A DNA stretch of 64,000 bases from Salvator merianae (lineage: Eukaryota; Chordata; Lepidosauria; Squamata; Teiidae), in the NCBI GenBank assembly GCA_003586115.2, contig QVOM02000119.1:46603329-46667328 (forward strand). The letters are read 5' to 3'. Position 1 is the first letter of the stretch, and each line of letters opens with the position of its first letter. The translations under genes were made by a program, and so were the position numbers. Below, in pieces: positions 35,246 through 47,409 of the stretch. The notes under the pieces were generated by a model, which had not been told where the DNA came from, made no database searches, and was given only the letters and a program-made list of their open reading frames with translations.

Positions 35246-35405
35246 ATGGCTGTAGCTCAGTGGTAGAACAAACTGTCTGGAAAGCAGACGGTTGTTGGTT
35301 TGATCCCCAGCCTCTCCCCTGAAGTAGGCAATGGCAAACCATTTCCATGTCTCTGCCAAGAAAACTGCATAGAGGTGCCCATGGAGGTCCTGTACACAAC
35401 AACAA
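35246..35405 (+). mobile_element. tRNA-derived SINE
   Basis: The head looks like a tRNA: GGCTGTAGCTCAGTGGTAGA (A box) and GGTTTGATCCCCAGC (B box, GGTTTGATCCC) with about 34 nt between them. It is followed by a non-tRNA body with GGCAATGGCAAACCATTTCC and TGCCAAGAAAACTGCATAG, typical of squamate tRNA SINEs. The head cannot fold as a functional tRNA in full and has no anticodon arm of standard form. No clean target duplication was seen. Confidence 0.82.
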
Positions 35406-36090
35406 TGAAAGGTGTGTTGTAATGGCAGAAGAACAGATTAGAAAGTTGTAGAGACAGGGGAGAAGCAATGGGCTAGGAAGCAAAGTGAAAATTTCCTCCA
35501 TTTTTTCAGATTTGTCATACTACCCTGCTCCATTTGTATGACTGATCTCACTCATTCAGACTCAGCTGTCCATGCATATTAAAGAAGAGGACAGAACTGC
35601 ATTTTCAGTAAGTGGAGGAATCACATAGAATGCACAACTAGCTTTTCTGCTAGCATCAAGCAAAGCAGTAGTCCAGACAATGGCCAGAGTTCCTCCTTCC
35701 CCATCCCAGCATGATATTTTGTTTTTTAAGGAGAAGCAAAGTTTTTTTTTTTAGTTAGATTTTTCATAAGAATACACCTCAGAACAGTAACAGACAGATA
35801 ATTCCATAAGATCTTTACAAGTATAAATATAAGAACAAAGCAAAAGCTCAACGTCTGTAATCTTGCAGGATTAAACGGCAAGGTCATCAAGAAAAAGAGA
35901 AAAATGAGGTTATTTAAAGACCAGGATCAAAGTTTCAGATGTGCTACAATATCATATGAGGCACTGCAGTTGTAATATTAAGAAGGTGGTAAACACTCTT
36001 ATATCTCAGGTGCTGAATTTAACTTTGACATGGATGCATTCTCCCATAGTTTCCAGATATGAGTAGAGCACATTCTTGTAGCATGTGTCA
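35406..36090. other. Unrecognised spacer
   Basis: AT-rich, with a 10-T run near 35741. Nothing else identifiable. Confidence 0.4.
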
Positions 36091-36092
36091 TA

Positions 36093-37400
36093 CAGCTGCA
36101 ATCAAAACCATTCAACCCCCATTGCAAATTAGGTTTATTTGCAGAATACACAACTAATATAACAAGTGGTTTCTCCAAATTTAAAACAAAATGCTATTGT
36201 TAATTACTAATGGAGTCTCAGAAGTATTCACCCCTCTGAATAGAATCCCTCATAAGAGGACACATGTGCAAATCAGGTGTTGTCTCAAGCACACCTGATG
36301 CAACTAAACAAGGGCTTCATTAGTTGCATCAAGTATGCTTGAGGTAAAACACATCAAATACCTGGACTGACTAGGGCTTTGTGACTGTGATGTTTGATGG
36401 CTTGTTAGGTATGGGTAAGTCAAGAGAGTGGTCCAAAAAGATAAGAGAGGAGATCGTTGTATTGCACAAACAAGGAAAGGGATACCAAAATATAGCAAAG
36501 GCACTTAATGTTCCTAGAGATACAGCAGGAAGCATAGTTCACAAGTTCAAAGTTAAAGGAACAGTGGCTACACTACCTGGACATGGCAGAAAGAGAAAGC
36601 TATCAGCGGCTGCCACCAGATTCCTGAGGAGGCAGGTGGTCAGAAACCTTCAGGTGACTGCAAAAGACCTGCAGCAAGATTTGGTGACAGCAGGTTCTGA
36701 GGATTCCATTTGCACAGTAAGGGTCATACTAAATGCTGAAGATTGTCATGCCCAAACTCTAAGACATACATCTCTATTGGCCTGAAAGCACAAGAAAATT
36801 GGCTCCAATATGCTCAAAGCCATATAAAAAAGCCACAGAAGTTTTGGGATTCTGTTCTGCAGAGCAATGAAACAAAACTGGATTTTTTCAGGCCTATGGG
36901 TCAGTGGTATGTCTGGGGAGGAAGAATGAAGCATATGCTGAAAATAACACCCTGCCTACAGTGAGGCATGGGAGGGGCTCAGTGATGCTCTGGGGTTGCT
37001 TTACCTCCTCTGGCACTGGAAACCTGTAGTGTGTGGAGGGCACAATGGATTCACTCAAGTTTTAGGAAATCCTAGGAAAAAAAGTCATGCTTTCTGTGAG
37101 GAAGCTGAAACTTGGGCACCATTGGATCTTCCAACAGGGCAATGTTCCCAAGCAAACCTCAGAGTCTACCAAGGCTTGGTTTCAGAAGAAGTTCTGGAAA
37201 ATTCTGAAATGGCTGTCAAAGTTGCCTGACTTGAACGCCATAGAAAATCTTTGGTGGGATTTGAAGAAGGTGGTTTCAGCATGCAAACCCAGGAATATTA
37301 GAGGCCATTGCCCATGAGAATGGGCTAAGATTCCTACAGAATGCTGCCAGAAGCCCTAAAGCAATTTTTAAACTAAGAACATACTATTAGTCAGTATTCA
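36093..37400 (+). mobile_element. Tc1-like DNA transposon, 3' end missing
   Basis: The left terminus CAGCTGCAATCAAAACCATT directly follows the target dinucleotide TA (36091-36092), as expected for Tc1/mariner. Near it lie CAACCCCCATTGCAAATTAG and CACCCCTCTGAATAGAATCC, typical subterminal sequence. The transposase remnant occupies 36411-37370. No matching inverted right terminus is present before 37450, so the 3' end has been deleted or degraded. Confidence 0.88.
36411..37370 (+). pseudogene. Tc1-like transposase, inactivated
   Basis: Starts MGKSREWSKKIREEIVVLHK, the paired-like helix-turn-helix of Tc1 transposases, continuing to VPRDTAGSIVHKFKVKGTV and the GRKRKLS linker. After a stop near 36786 the DDE domain follows in pieces: SNETKLDFF at about 36870 where the family has an SDETK-type aspartate, QQGNVPKQTS at about 37135 where a catalytic aspartate is also lost, and PDLNAIENLWWDLKK at about 37230, where the glutamate is kept. 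With frameshifts, stops and two of the three catalytic acidic residues replaced, it cannot act. The reading frame changes at least three times. It is the only transposase remnant in the window and belongs to a different superfamily from the MITEs around it. Confidence 0.92.
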
Positions 37401-37565
37401 GAAGCATTTCTTGTGATCCTTATAAGTACCCCAAAATATGAACACAGTTCGTAAACTAAGTATGCTACTGGCCACTCTGCAGAACAGAAGTGGCATTACC
37501 ATCAGCTCAGTGACTGTGGAGAGCCACACCTCAGTCATAGCCTAATGCTCAATTCCTGAAATAAA

Positions 37566-37770
37566 GGCCCTTTCTGCATGGAGCATTAATCTGAATTAAG
37601 TGCCCAAGTTGTTCACTTCTAGACCTCCAGATCCACATGTTAATGAGTATCTAGGTACCCCCCCCCCCCATGCTGGTACAGTTCCATCTACTTTAGAAGG
37701 TGCACAATCCAGACTGGAGCAATGGTAGACCCATTTAATCAGGTTTACCAGCAGACCTGGGAGGCATGCA
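37566..37770. mobile_element. Family B DNA element, left-end fragment
   Basis: It starts GGCCCTTTCTGCATGGAGCA and continues with ATTAATCTGAATTAAG and CATGTTAATGAG, matching the inverted ends of the 19.2-20.1-kb element. A poly(C) run lies inside, near 37660. The right part is not recognisable. Confidence 0.6.
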
Positions 37771-37790
37771 GGCTCTTCTGAGACTAACTA

Positions 37791-39489
37791 ATATAATGCT
37801 GTATTTATAATTTGATTGGTCTGGAATGGTGTGCCACACAGCATAACACTTTGCTGAATAGAATGTCATTTATCATAGACTCCACTGTGGGTTCCCAGTC
37901 CATCCTTTTCCTTGGACTTTGAACTGACAAGGGCTCTTGCAAGAGTAGGCCAAGCAACTGCTACACTCCAACACTGAAGGTGCCTATTTAGAGTATAAAC
38001 CATCCCGCAAACTTTGTGACCATTTCAAAGTTGAAGGTTCCATACATTGAGCTGGTTTATTTTACCATATGCAAAGATACAAAGCTGAGGCTGTAGATAG
38101 ACCTACACTAGGTATATTAGTACATTTATGAAAAGGTTACAAAGTATACTACATTATAGAGAAATTCTCTCTCCCTTTCTCTTACTCTTTCGCAGTATAC
38201 CCCCCCACACAAATACACAGAGCCTCCATCCTACCTGTTTAATCAAATTATGTAATCAGGATAGATGATAGTCTTTCATGAAGCTCAAAATAGTTATCGC
38301 TGTTAAGAGAATTCAGGAACTAGCTTCAACAGCTTTTTAAAAAACAACTCTTATCTCATCAGTTTAGAGAAATTGCTCAACAGCAAAAAAAAAAAAAAGT
38401 ATAAACTCTGCAAATTAATACATTATTAAATTAAACATAATATATAGGAAAAGAAAACACACAAAAACCCCGCAGGCTTGGCAGGTTTATAAAAGACACC
38501 CAGGAAAACTCTTCTTTTGATCTTAACAACTGCACCAAAGGACTTGACTCTCTCGGGAGATATTCCAGTCGCCAGGACTCTTGGAGGCATTGTCAGCCCT
38601 AGCTTTGTCTGTCAGATGCCGTGAGGAAATAATCCCTGCAAAAGGCTCATATCACTTCATGACTAGACTTCCGGAAAAAACAGGGGATATCCAGGAGGGA
38701 ACACGTTTATATGTTTTGTTTTATGGCAGTCTACTTCCAACCCATTGCTCTTCAGCCATTGGCCACAGGATGATGGAAGATGTATTCAAAAATATATTTC
38801 TCATTTTTAATAAAAATGTAAAAAGAAGTATTTAGGAAGGATGTATAAGCCCAGAGAACATTTCTTGTGTTTTTGTATGCAGACATATGGAGAGGCTGAG
38901 CATAAAGATAACAGGCTAGAGGCAGCCATCCCCTTCCATTCACAGAAGAGTCATTGCCTTGGGATCTGACTTCCTATCTCTGTGGAACTGTCATACAGGA
39001 GGAAGGAATTGCCCAGAACTGCCCCTCAGAACATCCCTTCTGCTTTGGAAGCTTAAGGCCAGGTGGAGTTTTGTGCTTCTAGCAGTTTTGTTGCCTGAGC
39101 AGATCATCATGGTCTTTCCTGACCTCAAGGACTCCAGCCCAGCCCAACAGAACTCAGTCCATGTCTTCACTTATTTATATTTATTTGTTTACTTTTGATG
39201 ATATAATTCTTGAGAAATGTACTGTATGAGATGTTTCCATGTGCTGTTTAGAGTGACAAGTCTCCATCTTCAGCAGCATCTGCTATCCTCTGGAGTACCC
39301 AACATCCACTCCAGGTGTCTGGAGGTGAGGAGATCAAAACAACTTGGGGGGTCAAGTGTCCTGTCTGTGACACCTTGTGTGGTAAAAATGGAGCCATGGA
39401 AACGTCCAGCAGCACCCTGATGAGACCACCTTGATAGAGCCATCTGATCCTAAGGGGTTTCTGCCTCAGAAGTAGAGACACACCCTGTG
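37791..39489. other. Unrecognised region
   Basis: AT-rich, with a 14-A run near 38386. The ORFs at 38581-38835 and 38959-39198 have no motif. No repeat family named. Confidence 0.4.
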
Positions 39490-40262
39490 TTGAGAGTTTA
39501 CAATTGCTTATAAACCCTCAAACCCTAATGTTGATATATCCCCTTCTGTTATGCACAGAAAGTCAATAACGGCTTGCTAATTTCCCACATACAATTTCAA
39601 TGATTTATCTTTAACCAAACACATCAGTTTGTCCATCTCTGCCAATTCTAACAGTTTCTCTAGCCAATCTTCCATGTTAGGTATCGATAGATTCTCCCAC
39701 CTTGAACATATATTAGTCCTACCTCAATGCTCATATAGTGAGGTATTCTCCCTTGGGCTTTCTCCAATCAAGTTCAAAAGAAATAGTTCTGGTTTATGTT
39801 AATCTTTTTTTTTGATGTACATATTCCAGTTTGTTTTTTTGCATTTTTACATGTCCACATATGATAAAAGGTCCCTCCCTGTTTCCCACACTTCCAACAT
39901 ATACTTGGAATGTCTTTATCATTCTAGCTATTTTCACCAGTGTCATTTACCAACAATACATCCTTTTGTAAGAATTTTCTTTAAGAGTATAACATAATGT
40001 AAATTTCAGCCCCCTTGATCACGTTTTCCCATTGACTCATCTGTATAATGTAACCAAAATTCTGAGCTCATTGTATCATGCAATCTTTGATTTTCCTTTC
40101 TTCTTCCATTTCAAATTTCAATAAAAATGTGTATGTTTTACCAATATCTCATCGTCTTGCACAACTGAGTTGCAAATTCCATTTTCCTTTGTTCTATATC
40201 TGGGTTCTTTTTATCTATGGATAAAAACAAAAACAAATAAAGTTCAGTTCTATAACATCTTG
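39490..40262 (-). mobile_element. L1 LINE, ORF2 C-terminal end (antisense, dead)
   Basis: On the minus strand, about 40000-39960 reads GLKFTLCYTLKENSYK. This is followed by ICWKCGKQGGTFYHMWTCKN at 39905-39840 and by MEDWLEKLLELAEMDKLMCL at 39677-39615, ending with QAVIDFLC. These are consecutive blocks of the L1 ORF2 C-terminus. They match the plus-strand copy at 47.4-48.56 kb block for block. A stop (after YVGN) and frameshifts are present. Confidence 0.85.
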
Positions 40263-40480
40263 TCACGTGATGAGTTTTGTTTCATTTAAAGTCTGCTACT
40301 GGCATGTTCATTCACTTATTCAGTGAATTTTTATCCCATCCTTAAGTGTAAAAAAGCTTTCAATTCACTTTACAGTACCTAATGTGTGGTAAGTTCCTAG
40401 CCTCAAAGTTACATTATAAAAGGACACTAGAGGAAAAGGGAGGGAAAAGCAGACATAATGGTGGGTCAAATGGAGATGCT

Positions 40481-40680
40481 ATAAGAGAAGTCTTGCTGGA
40501 TCAGGCCACAGCCCATTTAGTCCAGCATCCTTTCTCCTACAGTGGCCCACCAATCGCTTCTGGGCATCTCAAGCAGAAGACAAAGGCAAAATCTTCAGAG
40601 GCAACCTGCCTATCCTACAATGTCCTACAACGCAACCCTCCTCTCTCCCTCTCTTGTAATTTGATAGTGGAATAACTTCC
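40481..40680 (-). mobile_element. CR1/L3-like LINE 3' end, copy 1
   Basis: ATAAGAGAAGTCTTGCTGGA, TCAGGCCACAGCCCATTTAG and TCCAGCATCC are the antisense of the common amniote CR1/L3 3' end. It aligns with the copies at 41127 and 45985. Confidence 0.72.
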
Positions 40681-40841
40681 TGGATGCCAGTTGAGGCAGG
40701 AATCTGATATTGCTGGCCAGTGGCAGTATGGTCTGGTTAAAAAGATTAATTGCATACTTTAATTTTAATTGTCCATACCAATTCATTTTTTAAAAAATTC
40801 TTAACAGTTATGTGCTATCAGTGTAATTTTATTTATATAGC

Positions 40842-41045
40842 ATTATTTATTTATGGCATTTATATCCACCCATTCTTGTGGGAGCACATTATTCTTCTTT
40901 CCTCCAATTCCTCACCCCAACAACCCTATGAGGCAGAATAGGCTGAGAGGTATACTGGGCTAAGGTCAGCCACTCTACTTCTGTGACTGACTGGGGTTTC
41001 CCAGGGACTCAGGTCCTAGGAGAGCCATTACATCGATGCTGCCTC
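40842..41045 (-). mobile_element. LINE 3' tail fragment (antisense)
   Basis: TTATTTATTTATGGCATTTA is followed by ATCCACCCATTC, then CCCAACAACCCTATGAGGCA and TGGGCTAAGGTCAGCCA. This is a widely repeated squamate LINE tail of the L2/CR1 group, read antisense. Confidence 0.65.
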
Positions 41046-41126
41046 TTTCTTATTAGTACAAGAAAACTCTATTTCAGTGAAAAGGAGGAGATGAGGAGAA
41101 AAAAACCCCTTAGTCTTCAAATGGTT

Positions 41127-41400
41127 AGAACATAAGAACATAAGAGGAATCCTGCTGGATCAGGCCACAGACCAGCTGGTCCAGCATCCTGTCTCACACA
41201 GAAGCCCCCCAATTGCTTCTGGGCATCTCAAGCAGAATATACAGTAAAGGCAAAACCTTCACCTGCTCTTGACTCCCTGCAAATGGCCTTTAGAGGCATC
41301 CTGCCTGTTTCTCCACCCTGGAAGCAGTACCTAGGCATCCATTCTAGTAGCAATTTATACACCTGACCTCCATGAATCTGTCCAATATGTTCTTAAGGAT
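41127..41400 (-). mobile_element. CR1/L3-like LINE 3' end, copy 2
   Basis: It begins with two 8-mer units (AGAACATAAGAACATAAGAG), the antisense of the octamer tail that ends CR1-clade elements. It continues with CTGCTGGATCAGGCCACAGA and GTCCAGCATCCTGTCTCACA. The 3' end is at the low coordinate, so the element lies on the minus strand. No coding sequence remains. Confidence 0.78.
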
Positions 41401-43055
41401 GAAGTTAAATAATTCTTAGAATGAAGCAGCATTTAAACAGAAAAAGGAAAGAGGAAAATAATTTAAATATATTTAGGTACCGAACTAAAGACTTTTCTTT
41501 GCAAGTAGAATTTTAACCCTAGCAATATTTTGTTAAACAATGAATATGGATTATATAACTGTGATTTTTCTTTTCATTATAGGGATGCACACATGATATA
41601 TGCAAAATATCTGTTGTTCTGTGATAATTTATTAAGCTAAGCCCATGGACAGCTCCAAGTCATTGGTACGGCTGTTTTAATGCTGCAGAGTAGCACAGAC
41701 TCCCAGTCTTGCATAATATTACTGAGTGAATTCCAATTTATCCAGAATCTATAAATTGCAAACTATCAGGCTGCAACTAAAGTAATAGACCCCGGATCGT
41801 TGTTCCATACATTTTAGACTGCTATTTAAGGACTCTAGGGAGATCACTGCAGTATAACTCATTTTCTAGGGATGCTGTCAGCTATCCTTTTGCATTGCAT
41901 ATTTTAATATTTTACAACTTTATGATAGTAGAGAATTAAGTAATAGCACCAGCATAGCCACTCTGGTTTATGAAATGATGTGTATATTACCAGAAGTGTT
42001 CTAAATTTTACTTCCCTTTAAATGCATATTTTTAAAAAAGGTATTATGTATTAACATACATAATTATGTGTATAGCATGTGTATTGTGTAGTCCAATCAT
42101 TTCCCTCCAAAATTTCATTCTAAGTCTCTCACTAAAAATGTATTTTGCAAGTTGTATGAAATTTTGCAGGTCATTGGTGAAAGCTGCATGGGGGGGGGGG
42201 GTAGCAGAGTGGTTGAAACCTGATGGGGTTGGAGAAAAAAGTGGGCAAAGGAGAATGAGCGTAAAAGGACAATGGGTTTATAGAGAGAAGCAGAGGAAAC
42301 AGGATTGGCTCTGGTGTTTCAGGCCACAGAAAGCATGAAGGACAGCTGGAAGGTAGGGCAGGGGAGGGTGGGGTACCGCCAAAGGCCAAATGTGGAAGGC
42401 GGAATGAAGATGCCTGGAGAAGTCCATTATAATATAAGCAGCGCAGCTGGGCTTGACATTTTTCATCTCTCCTTTTATGAGTGAAGACTTCTTCACTAGC
42501 TCCGAAGTTCCTTCAATGCCACCAAGCCTTGGTGCTGAGCTGTGTGTGTGAAGTACAAAGCAGGCAAGGGATCCAGGCCAATCTCACAGTGCTACCCTTT
42601 GGCAGTGCCCTCCAATCCTCTCTTTTTTCTGCTGCTTACAGCCTTGTCCCTGTTGCTGATCCTGAGTGGAAGGTTGAGTTGGTCAATGGAAGACAGATAT
42701 AAAAAATGCTGAGGGTGAAGACAGAAGATGTAAGCTGTATATAAGCTGTTGGATTGATCTAGAGCATTACTGGAGAGGCCAGCAGGAGATCCAGAAGCAG
42801 AAAGCTGATAAGGAGTTGTAAACATTTCACTTCTTTGGTAGATGGTTAAACACTATCCTATGCAGCGGAAGAAAGAACACATTACATTGTGAATTAGAAG
42901 CAGGATCTGCTGGTCAACACAGAAGAAGAGTTTTCTCTAACTACAGTGGAAGGGAAGAGATCGGTTGATGAATGGCATACTTCACAGAAGATAAACAGCA
43001 GTCCAAGCTTTATGGGGAAAAGCAACCAGGTAGGCTACAGTGAGAAAAGGTACCT
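41401..43055. other. Unrecognised region
   Basis: AT-rich to 42.1 kb, then purine-rich with a 12-G run near 42190. The overlapping ORFs of 72-90 codons at 42.0-42.5 kb have no motif. Confidence 0.4.
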
Positions 43056-43060
43056 AAGCT

Positions 43061-43265
43061 ATGTTCTGACGTAACAAAGGAGGTGTCTCAGAGGCACCTC
43101 ATAGAGACAGTGTGTGGCACTCGTGTTCTGAAGTCTTCTCTAATCCACTTTTTCTAGTGTAGAATGTTCATGAGGACAGGGAGGAGCAGATTGGTGTGTG
43201 AACAATCCCACCTTGAAACCTTCTCTGAGCCACCTCAGAGACACCTTTTTTGTTGTGTATGCACT
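43061..43265. mobile_element. Family F palindromic DNA element, copy 2
   Basis: The ends TCTGACGTAACAAAGGAGGT and the complement of the right end, GCATACACAACAAAAAAGGT, pair over about 30 nt and continue into GTCTCAGAGGCACC. The element is the reverse complement of 7529-7727. Confidence 0.72.
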
Positions 43266-45984
43266 TTACCAACTTTTATATGTTTATTTTCTTTAAAATC
43301 TGTTTTAGTAAATAATTTTTCTGGTTTGATGCCTTGATAGTCTTTTCTTTTTAAAAAAATAATCTTACAGTCTTACATGTCTTACCACTTTACCAAGTAA
43401 GGATTACAGGCAAGGACATGTAAGGTTGCAAGGTAAAAATAGCCAAGTAAAGAAATATTCCTGCTGGCTGTGAATAATAAGTGGCTTATTGACAAATGGA
43501 AGGTAGCCTGCCAGATATTGTGATTTACTACATTTTGGATGAATTTTCCATGTACACATGATGGATGCCCAACACATGCAAGCATATCACTTGATTTTTA
43601 AAAACTAGGTGGCTGTCAGCTGAGTTTGTGAACTGAGTACTTTGTAAAGCACTTCATCTGAGGTGACAGGAATATGCTACCGGTGGTATTACACATGTAA
43701 TCACCCATCCATCCAGATATGTAAATCAACACTTGACACTGCAGTCATCACTTGATGAATGTGTATGGGGAAATCACTCTTTGAAAAGAAATGCAGCGAT
43801 TAATGCAAGGACAGTGAATCTATGACCCCTCCCCCCAAGTTTGAGGTACATATTCTGGTCAAAACAGCCTTTAAATTAGGAGTTACCAGTGTCCAGCTCC
43901 GAAGTCCTATAGAACCTCAAGGACTTCTCTATTGCCTGAAGAGACTCAATGCCTGGACAAAAGAAGAAACAAGAAGGCATTGTGACTGTGACTGTATAAG
44001 GTTGCATTATTTGTTTTAAGCAATGCTGCTGACAGCTAAGGGAAAATTATACAGGAGTAAGGTTTGCTATAAGAAAGGAAATAATTTTATAACATAACCA
44101 TGCTTAAAATGCAACAAATATATAGCCATTATTTTTCTATCACAGCTTTAGCCAACAGAGCACACTTAGAGGCGAGAAGTGATTTAAGATCATTAAAAAG
44201 CTGGATCAAAACACTACTGCATATAATTTTGCAGTCTGTCCCATAGCGACCAAATATGTCTATGGGAAGACACCAAGCAGAACTTCTCCTGGTCTCCAGT
44301 GCTTGGTTTGGCATGCCAGTTCCGATAGTGAAGTTGATACGTAGCCATCAAAGTTTTGCTTTCTGTGAATTTGTCTGATCATAGTTGGTGGCTACCCTTA
44401 AATCTTGTGACAATTAATTTCCTTTAGCTGGTTTTGAATTTTTCACTAAGTCAACATCATTGTCAAAGGACCCCCTCCCATAGAAGACTGGTACTGCCAG
44501 AGCCTGACAATCATTGTTTAGGTTGCCTTTCAAAGATATTTTGATAAGGTCCTTTACCAAAGATTTCTGAACAAACTAAACACTCATAGAATAAGTGGAA
44601 TGCTATTCTTAACAAAATGCTTAAAGAATGAGAAGTAGTCAGTCAGTGAGAATAAATGGACAGTTCTTGCAAAGGAAGAATAAAAATAGCAGGGTTAGCC
44701 TTGGGTCTGTGCCGAAGTTGTTTCTTTTCAGTTGATGTGTGGTGCTTGTATTTTGTGGAAGGGAGAAAGTCTGCGCACTTGTTTATGTCACCTGATGCTT
44801 GGATATGTGATGCATGACAGAATGAAGGTGCTCTTAAGGCTATAGGTAAAGAAGATGTAGAGACACTGAGTTCTGTTTGGAGGTTCTGCCAAACTTCTAT
44901 TTGACAACTGAAGCCACATCTACATTGTAAGTAAAGTTGTCTTAGAGATGGTCCATCCCCAGAAATGGCTACAAAGTGTGCATACGTGTGCTGTCACTCC
45001 AGAGCCAGAAATGGTGATCATTTGCCAGATTGCCCAGGTATGAGAGGTCTTTGAAGAACTTTCATGTTGCCTTCATCTTCATGTTCTGGCTGCTTCAATG
45101 GAATTTGATAGTGGCTTGTAAACACTCTTATTAACTTCTTCAACTGACCTGAGAGCACACAAGCTGTGAACAGTGGAAAGTGGGAGAATTGGCTCACAAA
45201 ATGTCTCAATGGTTTGTTTGTAATGTCAGCTCCGTAATAGGTGGATACAGTCTGAAACACACTATATGTAGATCAACATCTATTTTCCATGTACAAAGGG
45301 TATGGTACTAGGATTAGAATTCACTGGGGGAACTTTTCTTCATGCTAGTACTGTACAAATTGAAAATACTTGTATAGACTCTTTTCAATACGACTCTTGG
45401 TACGTGTATTAAAATATATTCCTTGCAAATATAAGCTAGGAGAAAATTTTATTTACATTTCCCTTGTGTTCACTGTGGCATTTAGAAGTCTCATGGGAAA
45501 AGAAAAGAGCTGGAAGAATATTTCTAAAGAATATTCACATACATTGTTTCAGATTTTTAATTGGCTGTTTATTTTGGCCAAGTTCATAGCCTCTTTATTA
45601 TTTGCCATTCACAGGCATTTAGGAGAACACTTTTCCCCCTGCATAATTTATTTGCATGCAGATAGAGTATTCATGCGTGAACAAAAATAAATTATTCATC
45701 TTTCAAGGGAAAAATACTATGTCCACTGGGTATTTTATTAATGATGATTAATCATCAGGTATTTTTGTTTCTAAAGATTTCCTTTGGAATTGTTTTTTAA
45801 CCTTTCCTCTTTTCTTCCCAGGCAAACTAATAGTTTTTTATGACTTACAATTTTCAAGATTTCCTAAATGATTTAAAGTACAAGTTTATTTTTCCAAGCA
45901 ATCAAATCTATATGAAACACAAGTCCTCAAAATGTTATGTTAATGAGAATTATACCAGTGCAACATTCCTTAGTTACATTAAGA
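43266..45984. other. AT-rich, mostly unique-looking DNA
   Basis: No repeat recognised in 2.7 kb. 45.36-45.96 kb looks like a conserved non-coding type of sequence, with homeodomain-like TAATTTA and the octamer ATTTGCAT near 45645-45660. That is an impression only. Confidence 0.4.
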
Positions 45985-46130
45985 CTGCAAAAAATTGGAT
46001 CAGACCAATGTCCCATTTAGTTCAGCAGCCTGTTGTCACATTGGCCAGCCAACTGCCTAATGGAGGTACATAAGCAAAACACAAGCACAACTTCCCTGTC
46101 TTTGGTCACAGCTCTCCTGCAGCTAATCTT
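45985..46130 (-). mobile_element. CR1/L3-like LINE 3' end, diverged copy
   Basis: TTGGATCAGACCAATGTCCC, ATTTAGTTCAGCAGCCTGTT and GGCCAGCCAACTGCCTAATG follow the same antisense CR1/L3 3' order as the copies at 40.5 and 41.1 kb. Confidence 0.7.
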
Positions 46131-46400
46131 TAGGTGTACACCATGTCTGATCTGGAGATAGTTACATACCTATCAGGACTGATAGTCATTGGTAGCCTTG
46201 TCTTTGATAACCTTTTTAAATTCTTTTAGAAACCATTTGAATTGGTAGATATCAGCACAGTTTGTAATAGTGAATTTTTGTGTGGGGACATATTTCCTTA
46301 TGTTTGCAGTGAATCTTCAAAATTCAACTTCATCAAGTGACCCATGGCAACCCAATACAGTGCAACCTCCTATTAAACATTTTTGCATGATACATTTTCC

Positions 46401-46745
46401 TAGGGATGTGCATGAAAAAAAAACAACAACAACTTCTTTGATTTGTTTTTGAAATGAAAATTTGCATTTTCACTTCGTCAGAGAATTTCATTGTCAAAAA
46501 TGCATTTTTTGAATTCATTTTTGAATTTTTCGCAATGTTTTCCCATTAAAAATGCTATTTTCATGGTTTAAACATAGCAAAAATTGTGAAAATTCAACAA
46601 ATTTCATTTTTGCAAAAGAATAGGCTTTTTCATTTTCGATTGAAACTGTAAGTGCGAAAAAAGTCATTTTTGTTTTGATGCAAAATTTGCAAAAAAGAAA
46701 TTTTGAATGAATTTTCAAATACAAATTGAAATGTGCACATCCCTA
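46401..46745. mobile_element. hAT non-autonomous element (345 bp), perfect 8-bp TSD
   Basis: It starts TAGGGATGTGCATGAA and ends TGTGCACATCCCTA. The flanks are CATTTTCC on both sides (46393-46400, 46746-46753), an exact 8-bp duplication. The interior is filled with TTTTTGAATT, TTTTCGCAATG and CATTTTC-type stretches related to the young copies, though almost all CpGs have been lost. There is no ORF of transposase type. Confidence 0.92.
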
Positions 46746-46753
46746 CATTTTCC

Positions 46754-47409
46754 TTATTACATGCTTAGCTATTTGTTACACATTCTCTCTTAGTGTGCAC
46801 TATTTTTCATTATTGCCCTTTTTGCCTTCCCAGAGTGAATTTGAGGGTGGGGAGGGATGAAGGAGGGTAGGTAGTCAGAAGGGACACCTGAACTGGGAGG
46901 GATCTCATCTTAGGAAAAGGGTCAGGAGGAGGCAGAAGAAGTCAGAGGTAGTAGTGATTACCGGGTGGAAGAAACAAAGAAATGCAGAGGTCACTTGCTG
47001 GAAACCCTCTCTGCTGACTCTAGTCTTGATTGATTAGACCAGTGAGAACACTTCAGGATTGCCTTATGTAAATCCTTGTCACCTTGATAAATCAAGGTAA
47101 ATACTCACACAGAGGGTGTGCAGCAGATGAGCTCTGTAGTATCTGCCTCTGCATTTTCCATGCTGTAGTATTGTCTTCTCTGACTTAGTTGGCTTTCCCC
47201 TAAAATAAGATCCCTCTTGGGGCAGTTTTCCAGCAGTTCTCCTCTCCACTCCTTCCTGTCCTCAGAAGGTGCCAAAACCATGCTTGCACCCTGTCTCCAG
47301 GCCAGATTGCTTCCTGTAGATCTCTCTTACTGCCAGATTTCAATCTATTTAAATTGCTCCCATTTAGCATTTTCATACAATGCATAGTTTTCTGGGAACC
47401 TTACCTTTG
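46754..47409. other. Unrecognised spacer
   Basis: A purine-rich stretch lies at 46.84-46.98 kb. No recognised family. Confidence 0.4.

Noticed and set aside
35246..35320. Functional tRNA gene
   Set aside because: A and B boxes are present, but no proper cloverleaf can be drawn, and it is followed by a SINE body.
42189..42202. Poly(G) run as a quadruplex or assembly gap
   Set aside because: A plain homopolymer of about 12; no separate G-tracts for a quadruplex and nothing else unusual.
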